NCBI GenBank assembly: GCA_910579425.1
Contig: CAJTVL010000003.1
Coordinates: 1 to 64,000, forward strand
DNA from: an uncultured Lachnospiraceae bacterium
GTDB lineage: Bacteria; Bacillota; Clostridia; Lachnospirales; Lachnospiraceae
Direction of reading: 5' to 3'
DNA length: 64,000 nt
The notes beneath the pieces are model-generated. The model did no database searches and was not told where the DNA came from. It saw only the letters and a list, made by a program, of their open reading frames with translations. Shown here in pieces: positions 16,013 through 25,969 of the stretch. The position numbers and the translations under genes are program-made. Numbering within the stretch: position 1 is the stretch's first letter; each line of letters starts with the position of its first letter.

Positions 16013-17119
16013 ATGATCATTAAATCTCTTGAACTGGCTGATTTCAGAAATTACAGGGAACTTAATATAAGCTTTGATGAGGGCACTAATATTTTATACG
16101 GAAATAATGCCCAGGGAAAAACGAATATTTTGGAAGCCATTTATCTCTCAGCTACCACGAAATCACATAAGGGAAGCAAAGACAAAGAAATTATAAATTT
16201 TGATAAAGAAGAAGCTCATATAAGAACATATCTGGAAAAGGAAGATGTGGAATACAGAGTCGATATGCATCTTCGCAAAAGTAAATCAAAGGGAATAGCG
16301 ATAGACAGACAGAAGATTAAGAAAGCAGCGGATTTACTTGGTCTATTAAATATAGTTTTCTTTTCACCGGAGGATCTCTCTATCATTAAAAACGGTCCCG
16401 CAGAAAGAAGAAGATTTGCTGATATGGAGCTTTGTCAGCTTGATCATTTTTACCTCTATAACTTAAATCATTATAACAGGATTATAAACCAGAGAAATAA
16501 GCTCCTTAAAGACATGTACTTTAACCCGCAGCTCAAAGAGACTTTGAATATATGGGATTCCCAATTGATTTCTTTTGGAAGCAAGATTATAGAGAGAAGA
16601 GAATTATTTACAGCGCAGCTATGTGAAATTATCAAAGAAATACATAATAAACTATCCGGAGGAAAAGAGGAATTAATGATCAGGTATGAGCCGGATGTAA
16701 CAATAGAAGAATTTGAGGCCAGGATGAAGGGAAGTCAGGAGAGGGATATTCATTCCAAAACAACCTCCACCGGCCCCCACAGAGATGATTTTACTTTTAT
16801 CGTAAACGGAATTGACATCAGAAAGTATGGTTCTCAGGGACAGCAGCGAACAGCCGCTTTATCCCTCAAGCTTTCAGAAATTGAACTGGTAAAAAAAATG
16901 ACAAAAGATACTCCGGTTCTTTTGCTTGACGATGTGCTTTCCGAACTGGACAGCAGCAGACAGAATTATCTTTTGAACAGTATAGGAGATATACAGACCA
17001 TCATTACCTGTACGGGTTTGGATGAGTTTATCAATAACAGATTTAAAATAAACCGGATTTTTAAGGTTACAGAGGGAACTGCAGAGTTAATTACAGAAGA
17101 AAATTTAAATAAGGTATAG
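16013..17119 (+). CDS. recF: DNA replication/repair protein RecF
   Basis: SMC-like ATPase that helps load RecA at gaps. The 368-residue protein has Walker A GNNAQGKT at 30-37, the ABC-type signature GSQGQQRTAALSL and Walker B PVLLLDDVLSELD. Length and order (after yaaA, before gyrB) are normal. The ribosome binding site of the ATG at 16013 is poor (AGGT eleven bases upstream); no better in-frame start exists close by. Confidence 0.98.
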   Translation: MIIKSLELADFRNYRELNISFDEGTNILYGNNAQGKTNILEAIYLSATTKSHKGSKDKEIINFDKEEAHIRTYLEKEDVEYRVDMHLRKSKSKGIAIDRQKIKKAADLLGLLNIVFFSPEDLSIIKNGPAERRRFADMELCQLDHFYLYNLNHYNRIINQRNKLLKDMYFNPQLKETLNIWDSQLISFGSKIIERRELFTAQLCEIIKEIHNKLSGGKEELMIRYEPDVTIEEFEARMKGSQERDIHSKTTSTGPHRDDFTFIVNGIDIRKYGSQGQQRTAALSLKLSEIELVKKMTKDTPVLLLDDVLSELDSSRQNYLLNSIGDIQTIITCTGLDEFINNRFKINRIFKVTEGTAELITEENLNKV

Positions 17120-17159
17120 AAGTTAAAGGGTACATAGATAGAAAGGATATGGTACTTGA

Positions 17160-19088
17160 ATGAATAATGAATATGGAGCAGACCAGATTCAGATATTAGA
17201 AGGGCTTGAGGCAGTTAGAAAAAGGCCTGGCATGTATATAGGAACTACATCCAGCAGAGGACTTCATCATCTTGTATATGAAATTGTTGATAATTCCGTG
17301 GATGAAGCCCTGGCCGGGTTTTGTGATACGATTACGGTTGAACTTAACAAAGATAATTCTGTGACCGTGACCGATAACGGCAGGGGAATTCCTGTAGGAA
17401 TCAATCACAAAGCAGGGCTTCCCGCCGTGGAGGTGGTATTCACCATCCTTCACGCAGGAGGAAAGTTTGGCGGCGGAGGATACAAGGTATCCGGCGGACT
17501 GCACGGAGTGGGAGCTTCTGTTGTGAACGCCCTTTCGGACTGGCTGGAAGTGGAAATTTGTTCTGAGGGAAAGGTTTACAGGCAGAGATATGAGAGGGGC
17601 CACGTGTGTTACCCTTTAAAGATCGTTGGAGAATGTGAAAAAGAAAAAACAGGGACGAAAGTGTCCTTTATGCCGGATGCCACTATTTTTCAGGAAACCA
17701 TCCAATTTGAATTTGAAGTGTTAAAGCAGCGGCTGCGAGAGATGGCGTTCCTCACCAAGGGACTTCACATCATTTTGAAGGATATGCGGGTGGAGGAAGA
17801 CCGGAAGCCAATCGTAAGAGAGTTTCACTATGAGGGCGGAATCAAGGAGTTTGTCACATACCTGAATAAGAGCAAAACGGCGCTCTATGAAGATATTATG
17901 TACTTCGAAGGCAGTAAGAATAACGTTTATGTGGAAGTGGCAATGCAGCATAACGATTCTTATACGGAGAGCTCTTACAGCTTTGTAAATAATATCAATA
18001 CACCGGAGGGAGGAACCCATCTGGTAGGCTTCCGCAACGCCCTGACCAAGACCTTTAACGATTATGCCAGAGGCATGAAGCTTCTGAAAGAAAGCGAGCC
18101 TAATCTCACCGGAGAGGATATAAGGGAAGGTTTAACTGCAATTATCAGCGTCAAGATAGAAGATCCCCAGTTTGAGGGACAGACCAAGCAGAAGCTGGGA
18201 AATTCCGAGGCAAGAAACGCGGTGGACAATATCGTCAGCGAGCAGCTCACCTATTATCTGGAGCAGAATCCCGTGGTGGCCAAGCTGATTAGTGAGAAAT
18301 CAATTCTGGCCCAGAGAGCAAGAGATGCGGCCAGAAAAGCAAGGGATCTTACCCGCAGGAAAACTGCTCTTGAAACGGCGTCCCTTCCCGGTAAGCTGGC
18401 GGACTGCTCTGACAGGAACCCTGAAAACTGCGAAATTTATATTGTTGAGGGAAATTCCGCCGGAGGCAGCGCCAAATCGGCCAGAAGCCGGGCAACCCAG
18501 GCAATCCTTCCATTAAGGGGAAAGATTTTGAATGTGGAAAAGGCGAGGCTTGACAAAATTTATGCCAATGCTGAAATTAAAGCCATGATTACGGCCTTTG
18601 GAACGGGAATCCATGATGATTTTGATATATCCAAATTAAGGTATCACAAGATTATTCTGATGACTGATGCGGATGTGGACGGCGCTCATATTGCCACCCT
18701 ACTTCTCACCTTTATTTACCGGTTTATGCCGGAGCTGATCAAGCAGGGATATGTATATATGGCGCAGCCGCCTCTCTATAAGCTTGAAAAAAATAAAAAT
18801 GTGTGGTATGCCTACAGTGATGACGAACTGAACCAGATTCTGTCAGAGGTAGGAAGAGATCAGAATAACAAAATACAGAGGTATAAAGGGCTTGGAGAGA
18901 TGGATCCGGAGCAGCTTTGGGAAACCACTATGGATCCTGAAAGGAGAATCCTTCTCCGTGTCACCATGAATGAGGAGGCGGAATCGGAAATTGATTTAAC
19001 CTTTACCACCCTTATGGGGGATAAGGTTGAGCCAAGACGTGAATTCATTGAAGAAAATGCGAAGTTTGTTAAAAATCTGGACATTTAA
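17160..19088 (+). CDS. gyrB: DNA gyrase subunit B
   Basis: ATPase and TOPRIM subunit of the type II topoisomerase that introduces negative supercoils. The GHKL ATP-binding region shows DNSVDEALAGFC, DNGRGIPVG and GGLHGVGASVVNALS. The TOPRIM domain begins with EIYIVEGNSAGGSAK (near 422) and has DADVDGAHI. The C-terminus is RREFIEENAKFVKNLDI, as in other gyrases. At 642 residues it is the standard Gram-positive length. It follows recF by 40 bases and precedes gyrA by 12, so the three are probably one transcript. Confidence 0.99.
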   Translation: MNNEYGADQIQILEGLEAVRKRPGMYIGTTSSRGLHHLVYEIVDNSVDEALAGFCDTITVELNKDNSVTVTDNGRGIPVGINHKAGLPAVEVVFTILHAGGKFGGGGYKVSGGLHGVGASVVNALSDWLEVEICSEGKVYRQRYERGHVCYPLKIVGECEKEKTGTKVSFMPDATIFQETIQFEFEVLKQRLREMAFLTKGLHIILKDMRVEEDRKPIVREFHYEGGIKEFVTYLNKSKTALYEDIMYFEGSKNNVYVEVAMQHNDSYTESSYSFVNNINTPEGGTHLVGFRNALTKTFNDYARGMKLLKESEPNLTGEDIREGLTAIISVKIEDPQFEGQTKQKLGNSEARNAVDNIVSEQLTYYLEQNPVVAKLISEKSILAQRARDAARKARDLTRRKTALETASLPGKLADCSDRNPENCEIYIVEGNSAGGSAKSARSRATQAILPLRGKILNVEKARLDKIYANAEIKAMITAFGTGIHDDFDISKLRYHKIILMTDADVDGAHIATLLLTFIYRFMPELIKQGYVYMAQPPLYKLEKNKNVWYAYSDDELNQILSEVGRDQNNKIQRYKGLGEMDPEQLWETTMDPERRILLRVTMNEEAESEIDLTFTTLMGDKVEPRREFIEENAKFVKNLDI

Positions 19089-19100
19089 TTAGGAGTAAAG

Positions 19101-21656
19101 ATGGAAGATAATATTTTTGATAAAATCCATGAGGTCGATTTAAAGAAAACCATGGAAACCTCTTATATCGATTATGCCATGAGCGTAATCGCTTCAAGGG
19201 CGCTTCCGGATGTAAGAGACGGACTGAAGCCGGTGCAGAGAAGAGTTCTTTATTCCATGATCGAGCTGAACAACGGACCGGATAAGCCCCACAGAAAAAG
19301 CGCGCGTATCGTCGGTGATACCATGGGTAAATATCATCCCCATGGAGACACTTCCATTTACGGCGCCCTGGTTAATATGGCCCAGCCCTGGTCTTTCCGT
19401 TATCCTCTGGTGGACGGTCATGGGAATTTCGGTTCGGTGGACGGGGATGATCCTGCCGCCATGCGTTACACGGAAGCAAGGCTGAGCAAAATATCCATGG
19501 AACTTTTAAAGGATATTTATAAAGATACGGTAGATTTTGTGCCCAACTTTGACGAGACAGAAAAGGAACCTGCCGTTATGCCCAGCCGGTACCCCAATTT
19601 ACTGGTAAACGGAGTTACCGGGATTGCGGTGGGGATGGCTACCAATATTCCTCCCCATAATTTAAGGGAAATAGTAAAAGCCATTGTAAAGATTATAGAC
19701 AATAAAATAGAGGGCGATAAGGAAACGGAGATACAGGAAATCCTTTCTATTGTGAAAGCGCCTGACTTTCCTACAGGAGGGATTATTTTAGGAACCAGGG
19801 GAAGTGAGGAGGCTTACCGGACAGGCCGGGGAAAAATAAAAGTCCGGGCAGTGACGGACATAGAGACTATGCCTAACGGTAAGTCCAGAATTATTGTGAC
19901 AGAGCTTCCTTATCTGGTAAATAAGGCAAATCTCATTCTGAAAATTGCGGAGTTGGTAAAGCTGAAAAAGGTGGACGGTATTACCGATCTTCGGGACGAG
20001 TCCGACAGAGAGGGTATGCGTATTGTGATCGAGCTGCGCAGGGATGCCAATGCAAATATCGTGTTAAACCACCTCTTTAAGCATACCCAGATGCAGGATA
20101 CCTTTGGGGTTATCATGCTGGCTCTGGTGAACAATGAACCAAAGGTTTTAAATATCCTTGATATGCTGAAAGCTTATCTGGCCCATCAGGAGGAGGTCGT
20201 TACCAGAAGAAGCCGGTATGAGCTGAATAAGGCAGAGGAAAGAGATCACATTTTACAGGGATTACTGATTGCCCTTGATCATATTGATGAAGTGATCCGA
20301 ATCATCAGGGGAAGCCGTACCACTCAGATTGCAAAAGACAGCCTGATCGAAAGATTTGACCTTACGGACGTGCAGGCGCAGGCAATTGTGGATATGAGGC
20401 TTCGGGCTCTGACCGGTCTGGAAAGGGAAAAGCTTGAGAATGAGCATCAGGAGCTGCTTGCCAGGATTGCAAGGCTGAAGGAAATCCTTGCAAATGAGAA
20501 AGTTCTCTTAGGAGTGATCAAGACAGAGATTCAGGAAATTTCCGATAAATTCGGGGATGAAAGAAGAAGCCGAATCGGATATGACGATTTCGATATTTCC
20601 AGAGAGGATATGATACCGAATGAAAATACAATCATTACCATGTCCAACCTCGGCTATATCAAACGGATGACCATTGATAACTTTAAATCCCAGCACAGAG
20701 GCGGCAAGGGAATTAAGGGAATGCAGACCATAGAGGATGATTTTATAGAAGATCTTCTTATGACCACCACCCACCACTATATTATGTTCTTCACTAATTT
20801 TGGCCGGGTGTATCGCCTGAAAACCTATGAGATACCGGAGGGAAGCCGTACCTCCAGGGGGATGGCCATTGTAAATATCCTTCAGATGAACCCGGAGGAA
20901 AAAATAACGGCTATCATTCCTGTCAAAGATTACGAGGAAAATAAAAATCTCTTCATGGTGACAAAGAAAGGAATCGTGAAAAAGACCAGCATTGTGGAAT
21001 TCAGCAATGTACGCAAAAACGGTCTGGCAGCCATTACCTTAAAAGAAGATGACGAGCTGATTGAAATTAAGATTACCGATGAAAATACGGAAATTTTCCT
21101 TGTGACTAAGCAGGGGATGTGTGTCCGCTTCAAGGAAACCGATCTGCGGGCCACAGGAAGAACCTCTATGGGTGTGATCGGCATGAATCTGGGGAAAGAC
21201 GACGAGATTGTGGGTATGCAGCTCGATCATCAGGGAGACTCCCTTCTTATCGTATCCGAAAACGGAATGGGCAAGAGAACCCTTTTGGATGAATTTACGG
21301 TTCAAAGACGGGGCGGAAAAGGAATCAAATGCTATAAGATAACGGATAAGACCGGTTATGTGGTAGGCGTCAAGGCAGTGAATGATGAGCACGAGATTAT
21401 GATGATCACCACAGGGGGAGTTATTATCCAGATCAGGATGGAAGATGTGTCTACCTTGGGAAGAATCGCTTCGGGTGTAAAACTGATCAATCTCGATGAG
21501 GGAGTGACGGTGGCCCAGATTGCCAAGGTCAGAGAAAAGATTTCTGATGGGGATAAAGAATTTGAAGATCTTGACGATGCTATGGAGGAAATTCCTGAGG
21601 AGGATTTTGAGGAAGAAGTAACGCTTCCAAAAGAAGAAGAGGAAGATGAGGATTAA
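19101..21656 (+). CDS. gyrA: DNA gyrase subunit A
   Basis: Breakage-reunion subunit of gyrase. The catalytic tyrosine is Y123 (AAMRYTEARL). The quinolone-determining loop reads HPHGDTSIYGALV at 79-91, with T84 and G88 at the positions of Escherichia coli S83 and D87. The C-terminal beta-pinwheel carries the GyrA box QRRGGKG (about 736-742), which together with its neighbour gyrB marks this as gyrase rather than topoisomerase IV. The tail from about 830 is strongly acidic. At 851 residues it is full length. Confidence 0.98.
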   Translation: MEDNIFDKIHEVDLKKTMETSYIDYAMSVIASRALPDVRDGLKPVQRRVLYSMIELNNGPDKPHRKSARIVGDTMGKYHPHGDTSIYGALVNMAQPWSFRYPLVDGHGNFGSVDGDDPAAMRYTEARLSKISMELLKDIYKDTVDFVPNFDETEKEPAVMPSRYPNLLVNGVTGIAVGMATNIPPHNLREIVKAIVKIIDNKIEGDKETEIQEILSIVKAPDFPTGGIILGTRGSEEAYRTGRGKIKVRAVTDIETMPNGKSRIIVTELPYLVNKANLILKIAELVKLKKVDGITDLRDESDREGMRIVIELRRDANANIVLNHLFKHTQMQDTFGVIMLALVNNEPKVLNILDMLKAYLAHQEEVVTRRSRYELNKAEERDHILQGLLIALDHIDEVIRIIRGSRTTQIAKDSLIERFDLTDVQAQAIVDMRLRALTGLEREKLENEHQELLARIARLKEILANEKVLLGVIKTEIQEISDKFGDERRSRIGYDDFDISREDMIPNENTIITMSNLGYIKRMTIDNFKSQHRGGKGIKGMQTIEDDFIEDLLMTTTHHYIMFFTNFGRVYRLKTYEIPEGSRTSRGMAIVNILQMNPEEKITAIIPVKDYEENKNLFMVTKKGIVKKTSIVEFSNVRKNGLAAITLKEDDELIEIKITDENTEIFLVTKQGMCVRFKETDLRATGRTSMGVIGMNLGKDDEIVGMQLDHQGDSLLIVSENGMGKRTLLDEFTVQRRGGKGIKCYKITDKTGYVVGVKAVNDEHEIMMITTGGVIIQIRMEDVSTLGRIASGVKLINLDEGVTVAQIAKVREKISDGDKEFEDLDDAMEEIPEEDFEEEVTLPKEEEEDED

Positions 21657-21695
21657 TTTCATCTATATTTAAAATACAAAAAAGGGGGTTACAAA

Positions 21696-23195
21696 ATGTT
21701 AGGAGCAATCATTGCGGCACTGGTTATTATTTTTGTAGTAGTTATATTGATAACCGGATACAAAAAAGCGCCGCCGGATACGGCCTATATTATATCCGGT
21801 CTGCGCAAAAAGATTATTATAGGAAAGGCAAGCGTCAAAATACCTTTTCTGGAGAGGATGGATAAGCTGAGCCTTAAGCTGATTGCCATTGATGTAAAGA
21901 CCTCCAATGCGGTTCCCACCGCGGATTATATCAATATCCAGGTGGACGCTGCGGTCAACATCAAGATCAGCAGTGAAAAGAGTAAGCTTTCCCTTGCGGC
22001 GGAGAATTTCTTAAATCAGAATATCCAGTACATAGCCGGTATTGCCAGAGAAGTTCTGGAAGGCAATATGAGAGAAATCGTGGGCAGGATGCGGCTGGAA
22101 GAGATGGTAAGCGACCGTCAGAAATTCGCCAATCTGGTAAAAGAAAATGCGGAGCCTGACCTGGCGGCCATGGGTCTTGATATTGTAAGTTTTAATGTAC
22201 AGAATTTCGCAGACAGCAACGGAGTCATTGACGATCTGGGAATCGATAATATTTCTCAGATCAAGAAGAAGGCGGCGATTGCCAAGGCGGAAGCAGAAAA
22301 GGAAGTGGCGGTAGCCAAGGCCGAGGCGGATAAGCAGGCCAATGACGCAAGGATCAATGCGGAGCGTGAGATCGCCAAAAAGAACAATGAGCTTGCCCTT
22401 CAAAAAGCGGAGCTCAAGAAATTAGAAGATACCAAACGTGCCGAGGCGGACGCGGCTTACAGCATTCAGCAGCAGGAACAGAGAAAAACCATTGAAATTG
22501 CCACCCAGGAAGCCAGCATCGCCAAGCAGGAAAAGGAAGTTATCCTAAAGCAGAAGGAAGCGGAAGTAAAAGAAAAGGCTCTGGATGCAGAGATTAAGAA
22601 AAAGGCGGAAGCCGACAAGTTTGCCCTTCAGCAGCATTCGGAAGCAGAGCTGTATAAGAGAATGAAAAATGCCGAGGCTGAAAAGTTCGAGCGTGAAAAG
22701 GAAGCGGAGGCTTTAAAGGCTACGGCTGAGGCCCAGCGCTTTGCAAAAGAGCAGGAGGCAGAAGGGATCAGACTGGTAGGAGAAGCGGAGGCAAAGGCGA
22801 TTCACGCCAAAGGTGTGGCGGAAGCCGAGGCCATGGAGAAAAAGGCCATTGCCTATCAGAAATATAATAATGCAGCCATGGCAGAAATGCTGATTAAGGT
22901 ATTGCCTGAGATTGCAGGAAAGATTGCGGAACCTCTCACCCAGATCGATAAAATTACGATCATCGGCGGGGACAACAGCAATGGGGTCAGTACCGTGGCG
23001 GACAATGTGCCGGGCGTAATGGCCAAGCTGTTCGAGACTATGAGGGAGACGGTTGGAATTGATCTGTCTGAAATTGTGAAGGCGGATACTTATGATGCGA
23101 AGGTGAACAGGAATATTAATATTTCGGAACTTTCCGAGGAACAGAAAAGCGACGTGGTGGCAGCTGTTTCCGGTTCAGTGATCCATGAAAAATAG
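21696..23195 (+). CDS. floT: Flotillin family (SPFH/band 7) protein
   Basis: A 499-residue membrane scaffold protein. One N-terminal hydrophobic segment (about 3-21), then the SPFH domain (to about 190), then a long coiled coil rich in A, E and K (about 195-410; many AEAEK repeats), and a C-terminal assembly region. This matches bacterial FloT/YuaG, which organise fluid membrane microdomains. The usual NfeD-type partner gene is not adjacent: gyrA is 39 bases upstream and the next gene downstream is a sugar regulator. A strong ribosome binding site (AAAGGGGG) and a terminator at 23210-23248 suggest a discrete unit, possibly also reached by gyrA read-through. Confidence 0.92.
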   Translation: MLGAIIAALVIIFVVVILITGYKKAPPDTAYIISGLRKKIIIGKASVKIPFLERMDKLSLKLIAIDVKTSNAVPTADYINIQVDAAVNIKISSEKSKLSLAAENFLNQNIQYIAGIAREVLEGNMREIVGRMRLEEMVSDRQKFANLVKENAEPDLAAMGLDIVSFNVQNFADSNGVIDDLGIDNISQIKKKAAIAKAEAEKEVAVAKAEADKQANDARINAEREIAKKNNELALQKAELKKLEDTKRAEADAAYSIQQQEQRKTIEIATQEASIAKQEKEVILKQKEAEVKEKALDAEIKKKAEADKFALQQHSEAELYKRMKNAEAEKFEREKEAEALKATAEAQRFAKEQEAEGIRLVGEAEAKAIHAKGVAEAEAMEKKAIAYQKYNNAAMAEMLIKVLPEIAGKIAEPLTQIDKITIIGGDNSNGVSTVADNVPGVMAKLFETMRETVGIDLSEIVKADTYDAKVNRNINISELSEEQKSDVVAAVSGSVIHEK

Positions 23196-23209
23196 AAGGG
23201 CTTAAGGCC

Positions 23210-23248
23210 AAATCCCAAAGGTCATAAAAAGTGTCCTTTGGGATTTTT
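23210..23248 (+). terminator. Intrinsic terminator after the flotillin gene
   Basis: A perfect 12-bp stem (23210-23221 with 23235-23246) ending in TTTTT, 15 bases after the flotillin stop codon. Confidence 0.88.
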
Positions 23249-23286
23249 GTATCTGGAAAAAATATAGTAATTTTAAGGAAACGAAA

Positions 23287-24402
23287 ATGTCAGGTCAGGA
23301 AATAGGGCAAAAGGAATTAAAGTATGTCAGATTAATGGACGAATTAAAGGAAAAAATCCTTTCAGGAAAAATAAGGGCGGGAGATAAGCTGCCATCCGAG
23401 AATCAATTATCTGTCAGCTATCAGGTGAGCAGGCAGACAGTAAGAAAAGCATTATCCGTGTTGGAGAACGCAGGTTACATCTATGCGGAACACGGCAGAG
23501 GAACCTTTTGTTCCGAGCTTGTGCATTCACATCGAAATTCCAGAAATATAGCGGTAGTAACCACATACCTGTCGGATTATATTTTTCCGAGAGTGATTAA
23601 AGGGATTGATACCGTTCTGACAAAAGCAGGCTACAGTATTATCTTAAAAAATACGGGAAATTCCAGAAGCATGGAGGCAAAATGCTTAGAGGAGCTTTTG
23701 CAGAAGGACATTGAAGGAATTATTATCGAGCCAAGCAAAAGCCAGATTTTCTGCCGTCACATGAATCTGTATCAGAAGCTTGAAGAATATGGAATCCCGT
23801 ATGTATTTATACAGGGCTGCTTTGCAAAGATGAATGAAAAGCCCCAGGTGCTCATGAATGACTGCAAGGGGGGTTACTTAATCACAAAATACCTGATACA
23901 AAAGGGCCACAAAAAGATAATCGGTGTATTTAAATCAGACGACATTCAGGGACAAAACAGACATAAAGGATATGTAATGGCGCTGCAGGAGGCGGATATT
24001 AGCTATGATCCTGACAAAGTAATCTGGTATTATACAGAGGATCGGAAGGTACACCCTTACGAAAGCATTTATCAGATGGCAGTCAGCAGGCAGCCAATGG
24101 ACGGGGTTGTCTGTTATAATGACCAGATTGCAATGCAGGTGATCCAGGCCTTAAATGATGCGGGATTAAAGGTTCCGGAGGATATTTCCGTAACCGGCTA
24201 TGACAATTCATATATGGCAAATGTGAACGGACTGAAGCTGACTTCAATACTTCATCCTCAAGAGAAACTGGGCGAGATGGCAGCGGAACTGATGCTGAAA
24301 CTGATACAAAACGGCAATGAGATTAAGGAGGAAAAAAAGATACTGATAGAACCTGAAATTGTAGAAGGAAATTCCTGCAGGGAGAGAAAAAACAACTTGT
24401 AA
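23287..24402 (+). CDS. araR: Arabinose repressor AraR (GntR-type HTH, LacI-type sensor)
   Basis: A 371-residue chimeric regulator. The N-terminal winged helix-turn-helix is of GntR type (about 10-80; GDKLPSENQLSVSYQVSRQTVRKAL region), while the rest is a periplasmic-binding-protein-like sensor domain of LacI/GalR type (about 88-360; GVVCYNDQIAMQVIQAL, PEDISVTGYDN). This layout is diagnostic of AraR, which releases its operators when it binds L-arabinose. It is followed on the same strand by araA, an FGGY kinase and araD. An 8-bp inverted repeat overlaps its stop codon and is a likely operator in front of araA. Confidence 0.93.
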   Translation: MSGQEIGQKELKYVRLMDELKEKILSGKIRAGDKLPSENQLSVSYQVSRQTVRKALSVLENAGYIYAEHGRGTFCSELVHSHRNSRNIAVVTTYLSDYIFPRVIKGIDTVLTKAGYSIILKNTGNSRSMEAKCLEELLQKDIEGIIIEPSKSQIFCRHMNLYQKLEEYGIPYVFIQGCFAKMNEKPQVLMNDCKGGYLITKYLIQKGHKKIIGVFKSDDIQGQNRHKGYVMALQEADISYDPDKVIWYYTEDRKVHPYESIYQMAVSRQPMDGVVCYNDQIAMQVIQALNDAGLKVPEDISVTGYDNSYMANVNGLKLTSILHPQEKLGEMAAELMLKLIQNGNEIKEEKKILIEPEIVEGNSCRERKNNL

Positions 24403-24419
24403 TGATAAGCATACAAGTT
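24394..24419. promoter_or_regulatory. Candidate AraR operator in front of araA
   Basis: AACTTGTA (24394-24401) and TACAAGTT (24412-24419) form a perfect inverted repeat with a 10-base spacer. The half-site resembles the TTGTAC-type half of known AraR operators. It overlaps the araR stop codon and lies 53 bases upstream of the araA start. Confidence 0.65.
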
Positions 24420-24472
24420 ATAACATGGAAATAGAAGACAGCGTCAAGCTATATAAAACAGGAGGGATTTCT

Positions 24473-25969
24473 ATGTTACGGAAAAAAGAGTACAAGTTCT
24501 GGTTTTGTACAGGATCACAGGATCTTTACGGAGACGAATGCCTGAGCAAGGTTGCAGAGCATTCCGGAAAAATTGTGGAGGGTTTAAACAATTCGGGGCT
24601 TCTTCCCTATGAGGTTGTATGGAAGCCTACTCTGATTACCAATGAATTGATCCGCAAAACCTTTAATGAAGCCAATTTAGACGATACCTGCGCCGGAGTG
24701 ATTACCTGGATGCACACCTTTTCGCCGGCAAAATCCTGGATTCTGGGTTTACAGGAATTCAGAAAACCGCTGCTTCATCTTCATACCCAGTTTAACGAAG
24801 AGCTTCCCTACGATTCAATCGATATGGATTTCATGAATGAAAACCAGTCTGCTCACGGCGACCGTGAATACGGACATATTGTAAGCAGGATGCGGATCGA
24901 GCGGAAAGTGGTTGTGGGTCACTGGACAGATCCTGTTGTAGCCGGCAAAATAGACATGTGGATGAGAACTGCCATCGGTATTATTGAAAGCAGCCATATC
25001 CGCGTGATGCGTGTGGCGGATAATATGCGCAATGTGGCCGTTACCGAAGGCGACAAGGTGGAGGCGCAGATTAAATTCGGGTGGGAAATCGACGCTTATC
25101 CTGTCAATGAGATTGCGGAAAGTGTTGCCGCCGTTTCGGAAGCGGATGTAAATGCCCTTGTGGAAGAATATTACGATAAATATGAAATTCTCCTGGAGGG
25201 AAGAGATCCCGGGGAATTCAGGAAGCATGTGGCAGTCCAGGCGCAGATTGAACTTGGATTTGAAAGATTTTTGGAAGAGAAGAATTATCAGGCCATCGTA
25301 ACTCATTTCGGAGATTTAGGCGCGCTCAAACAGCTTCCCGGTCTTGCAATCCAAAGACTGATGGAAAAAGGCTACGGCTTTGGTGCGGAGGGAGACTGGA
25401 AAGTAGCCGCTATGGTACGCCTGATGAAGATCATGACTTCGGATCTGAAAAATGCCAAAGGAACCTCCATGCTGGAGGACTATACCTATAACCTTGTGAA
25501 AGGAAAAGAAGGAATCCTCCAGGCTCATATGTTGGAAATCTGCCCTTCCATTGCAGACGGTCCTATTAGTATTAAGTGTCAGCCTTTAAGTATGGGTGAC
25601 AGAGAAGACCCGGCAAGACTTGTATTTGCTTCAAAGGAGGGGCACGGTATCGCAACCTCCCTGATTGATCTGGGAAACAGATTCCGTCTGATTATAAATG
25701 ACGTAGAATGCAAAAAGGTGGAAAAGCCTATGCCGAACCTTCCGGTGGCAAGTAATTTCTGGACGCCCGAACCGGATATGTACGTTGGGGCGGAGGCATG
25801 GATTCTGGCAGGCGGAGCGCACCATACGGCTTTCACCTACGATCTGAGTGCAGAGCAGATGGGCGAATGGGCAAATGCCATGGGAATTGAGGCAGTTTAT
25901 ATTGATAAAGATACAAAAATCAGGGATTTCAAGAGAGATTTGATGCTTGGGGAAGTATTTTACAGGTAA
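24473..25969 (+). CDS. araA: L-arabinose isomerase
   Basis: Converts L-arabinose to L-ribulose, first step of arabinose use, in the cytosol with a manganese ion. The 498-residue protein opens KEYKFWFCTGSQDLYG, the family's conserved start, and has the metal/substrate histidine region LQAHMLEICPSI and GGAHHTAFTYDL near the C-terminus. The ATG at 24473 has ACAGGAGGGA upstream; an upstream in-frame ATG at 24425 overlaps the operator-like repeat and lacks a site. It is the first structural gene of the arabinose cluster. Confidence 0.98.
   Translation: MLRKKEYKFWFCTGSQDLYGDECLSKVAEHSGKIVEGLNNSGLLPYEVVWKPTLITNELIRKTFNEANLDDTCAGVITWMHTFSPAKSWILGLQEFRKPLLHLHTQFNEELPYDSIDMDFMNENQSAHGDREYGHIVSRMRIERKVVVGHWTDPVVAGKIDMWMRTAIGIIESSHIRVMRVADNMRNVAVTEGDKVEAQIKFGWEIDAYPVNEIAESVAAVSEADVNALVEEYYDKYEILLEGRDPGEFRKHVAVQAQIELGFERFLEEKNYQAIVTHFGDLGALKQLPGLAIQRLMEKGYGFGAEGDWKVAAMVRLMKIMTSDLKNAKGTSMLEDYTYNLVKGKEGILQAHMLEICPSIADGPISIKCQPLSMGDREDPARLVFASKEGHGIATSLIDLGNRFRLIINDVECKKVEKPMPNLPVASNFWTPEPDMYVGAEAWILAGGAHHTAFTYDLSAEQMGEWANAMGIEAVYIDKDTKIRDFKRDLMLGEVFYR

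Noticed and set aside
21039..21662. A 207-codon minus-strand frame inside gyrA
   Set aside because: Fully antisense to the gyrA C-terminal domain; composition (F, L, I rich) fits an antisense shadow of acidic coding sequence.
24403..24472. A specific sigma-A promoter for araA
   Set aside because: TTGTAA and TATAAC are separated by only 15 bases, so the spacing does not support a confident call.
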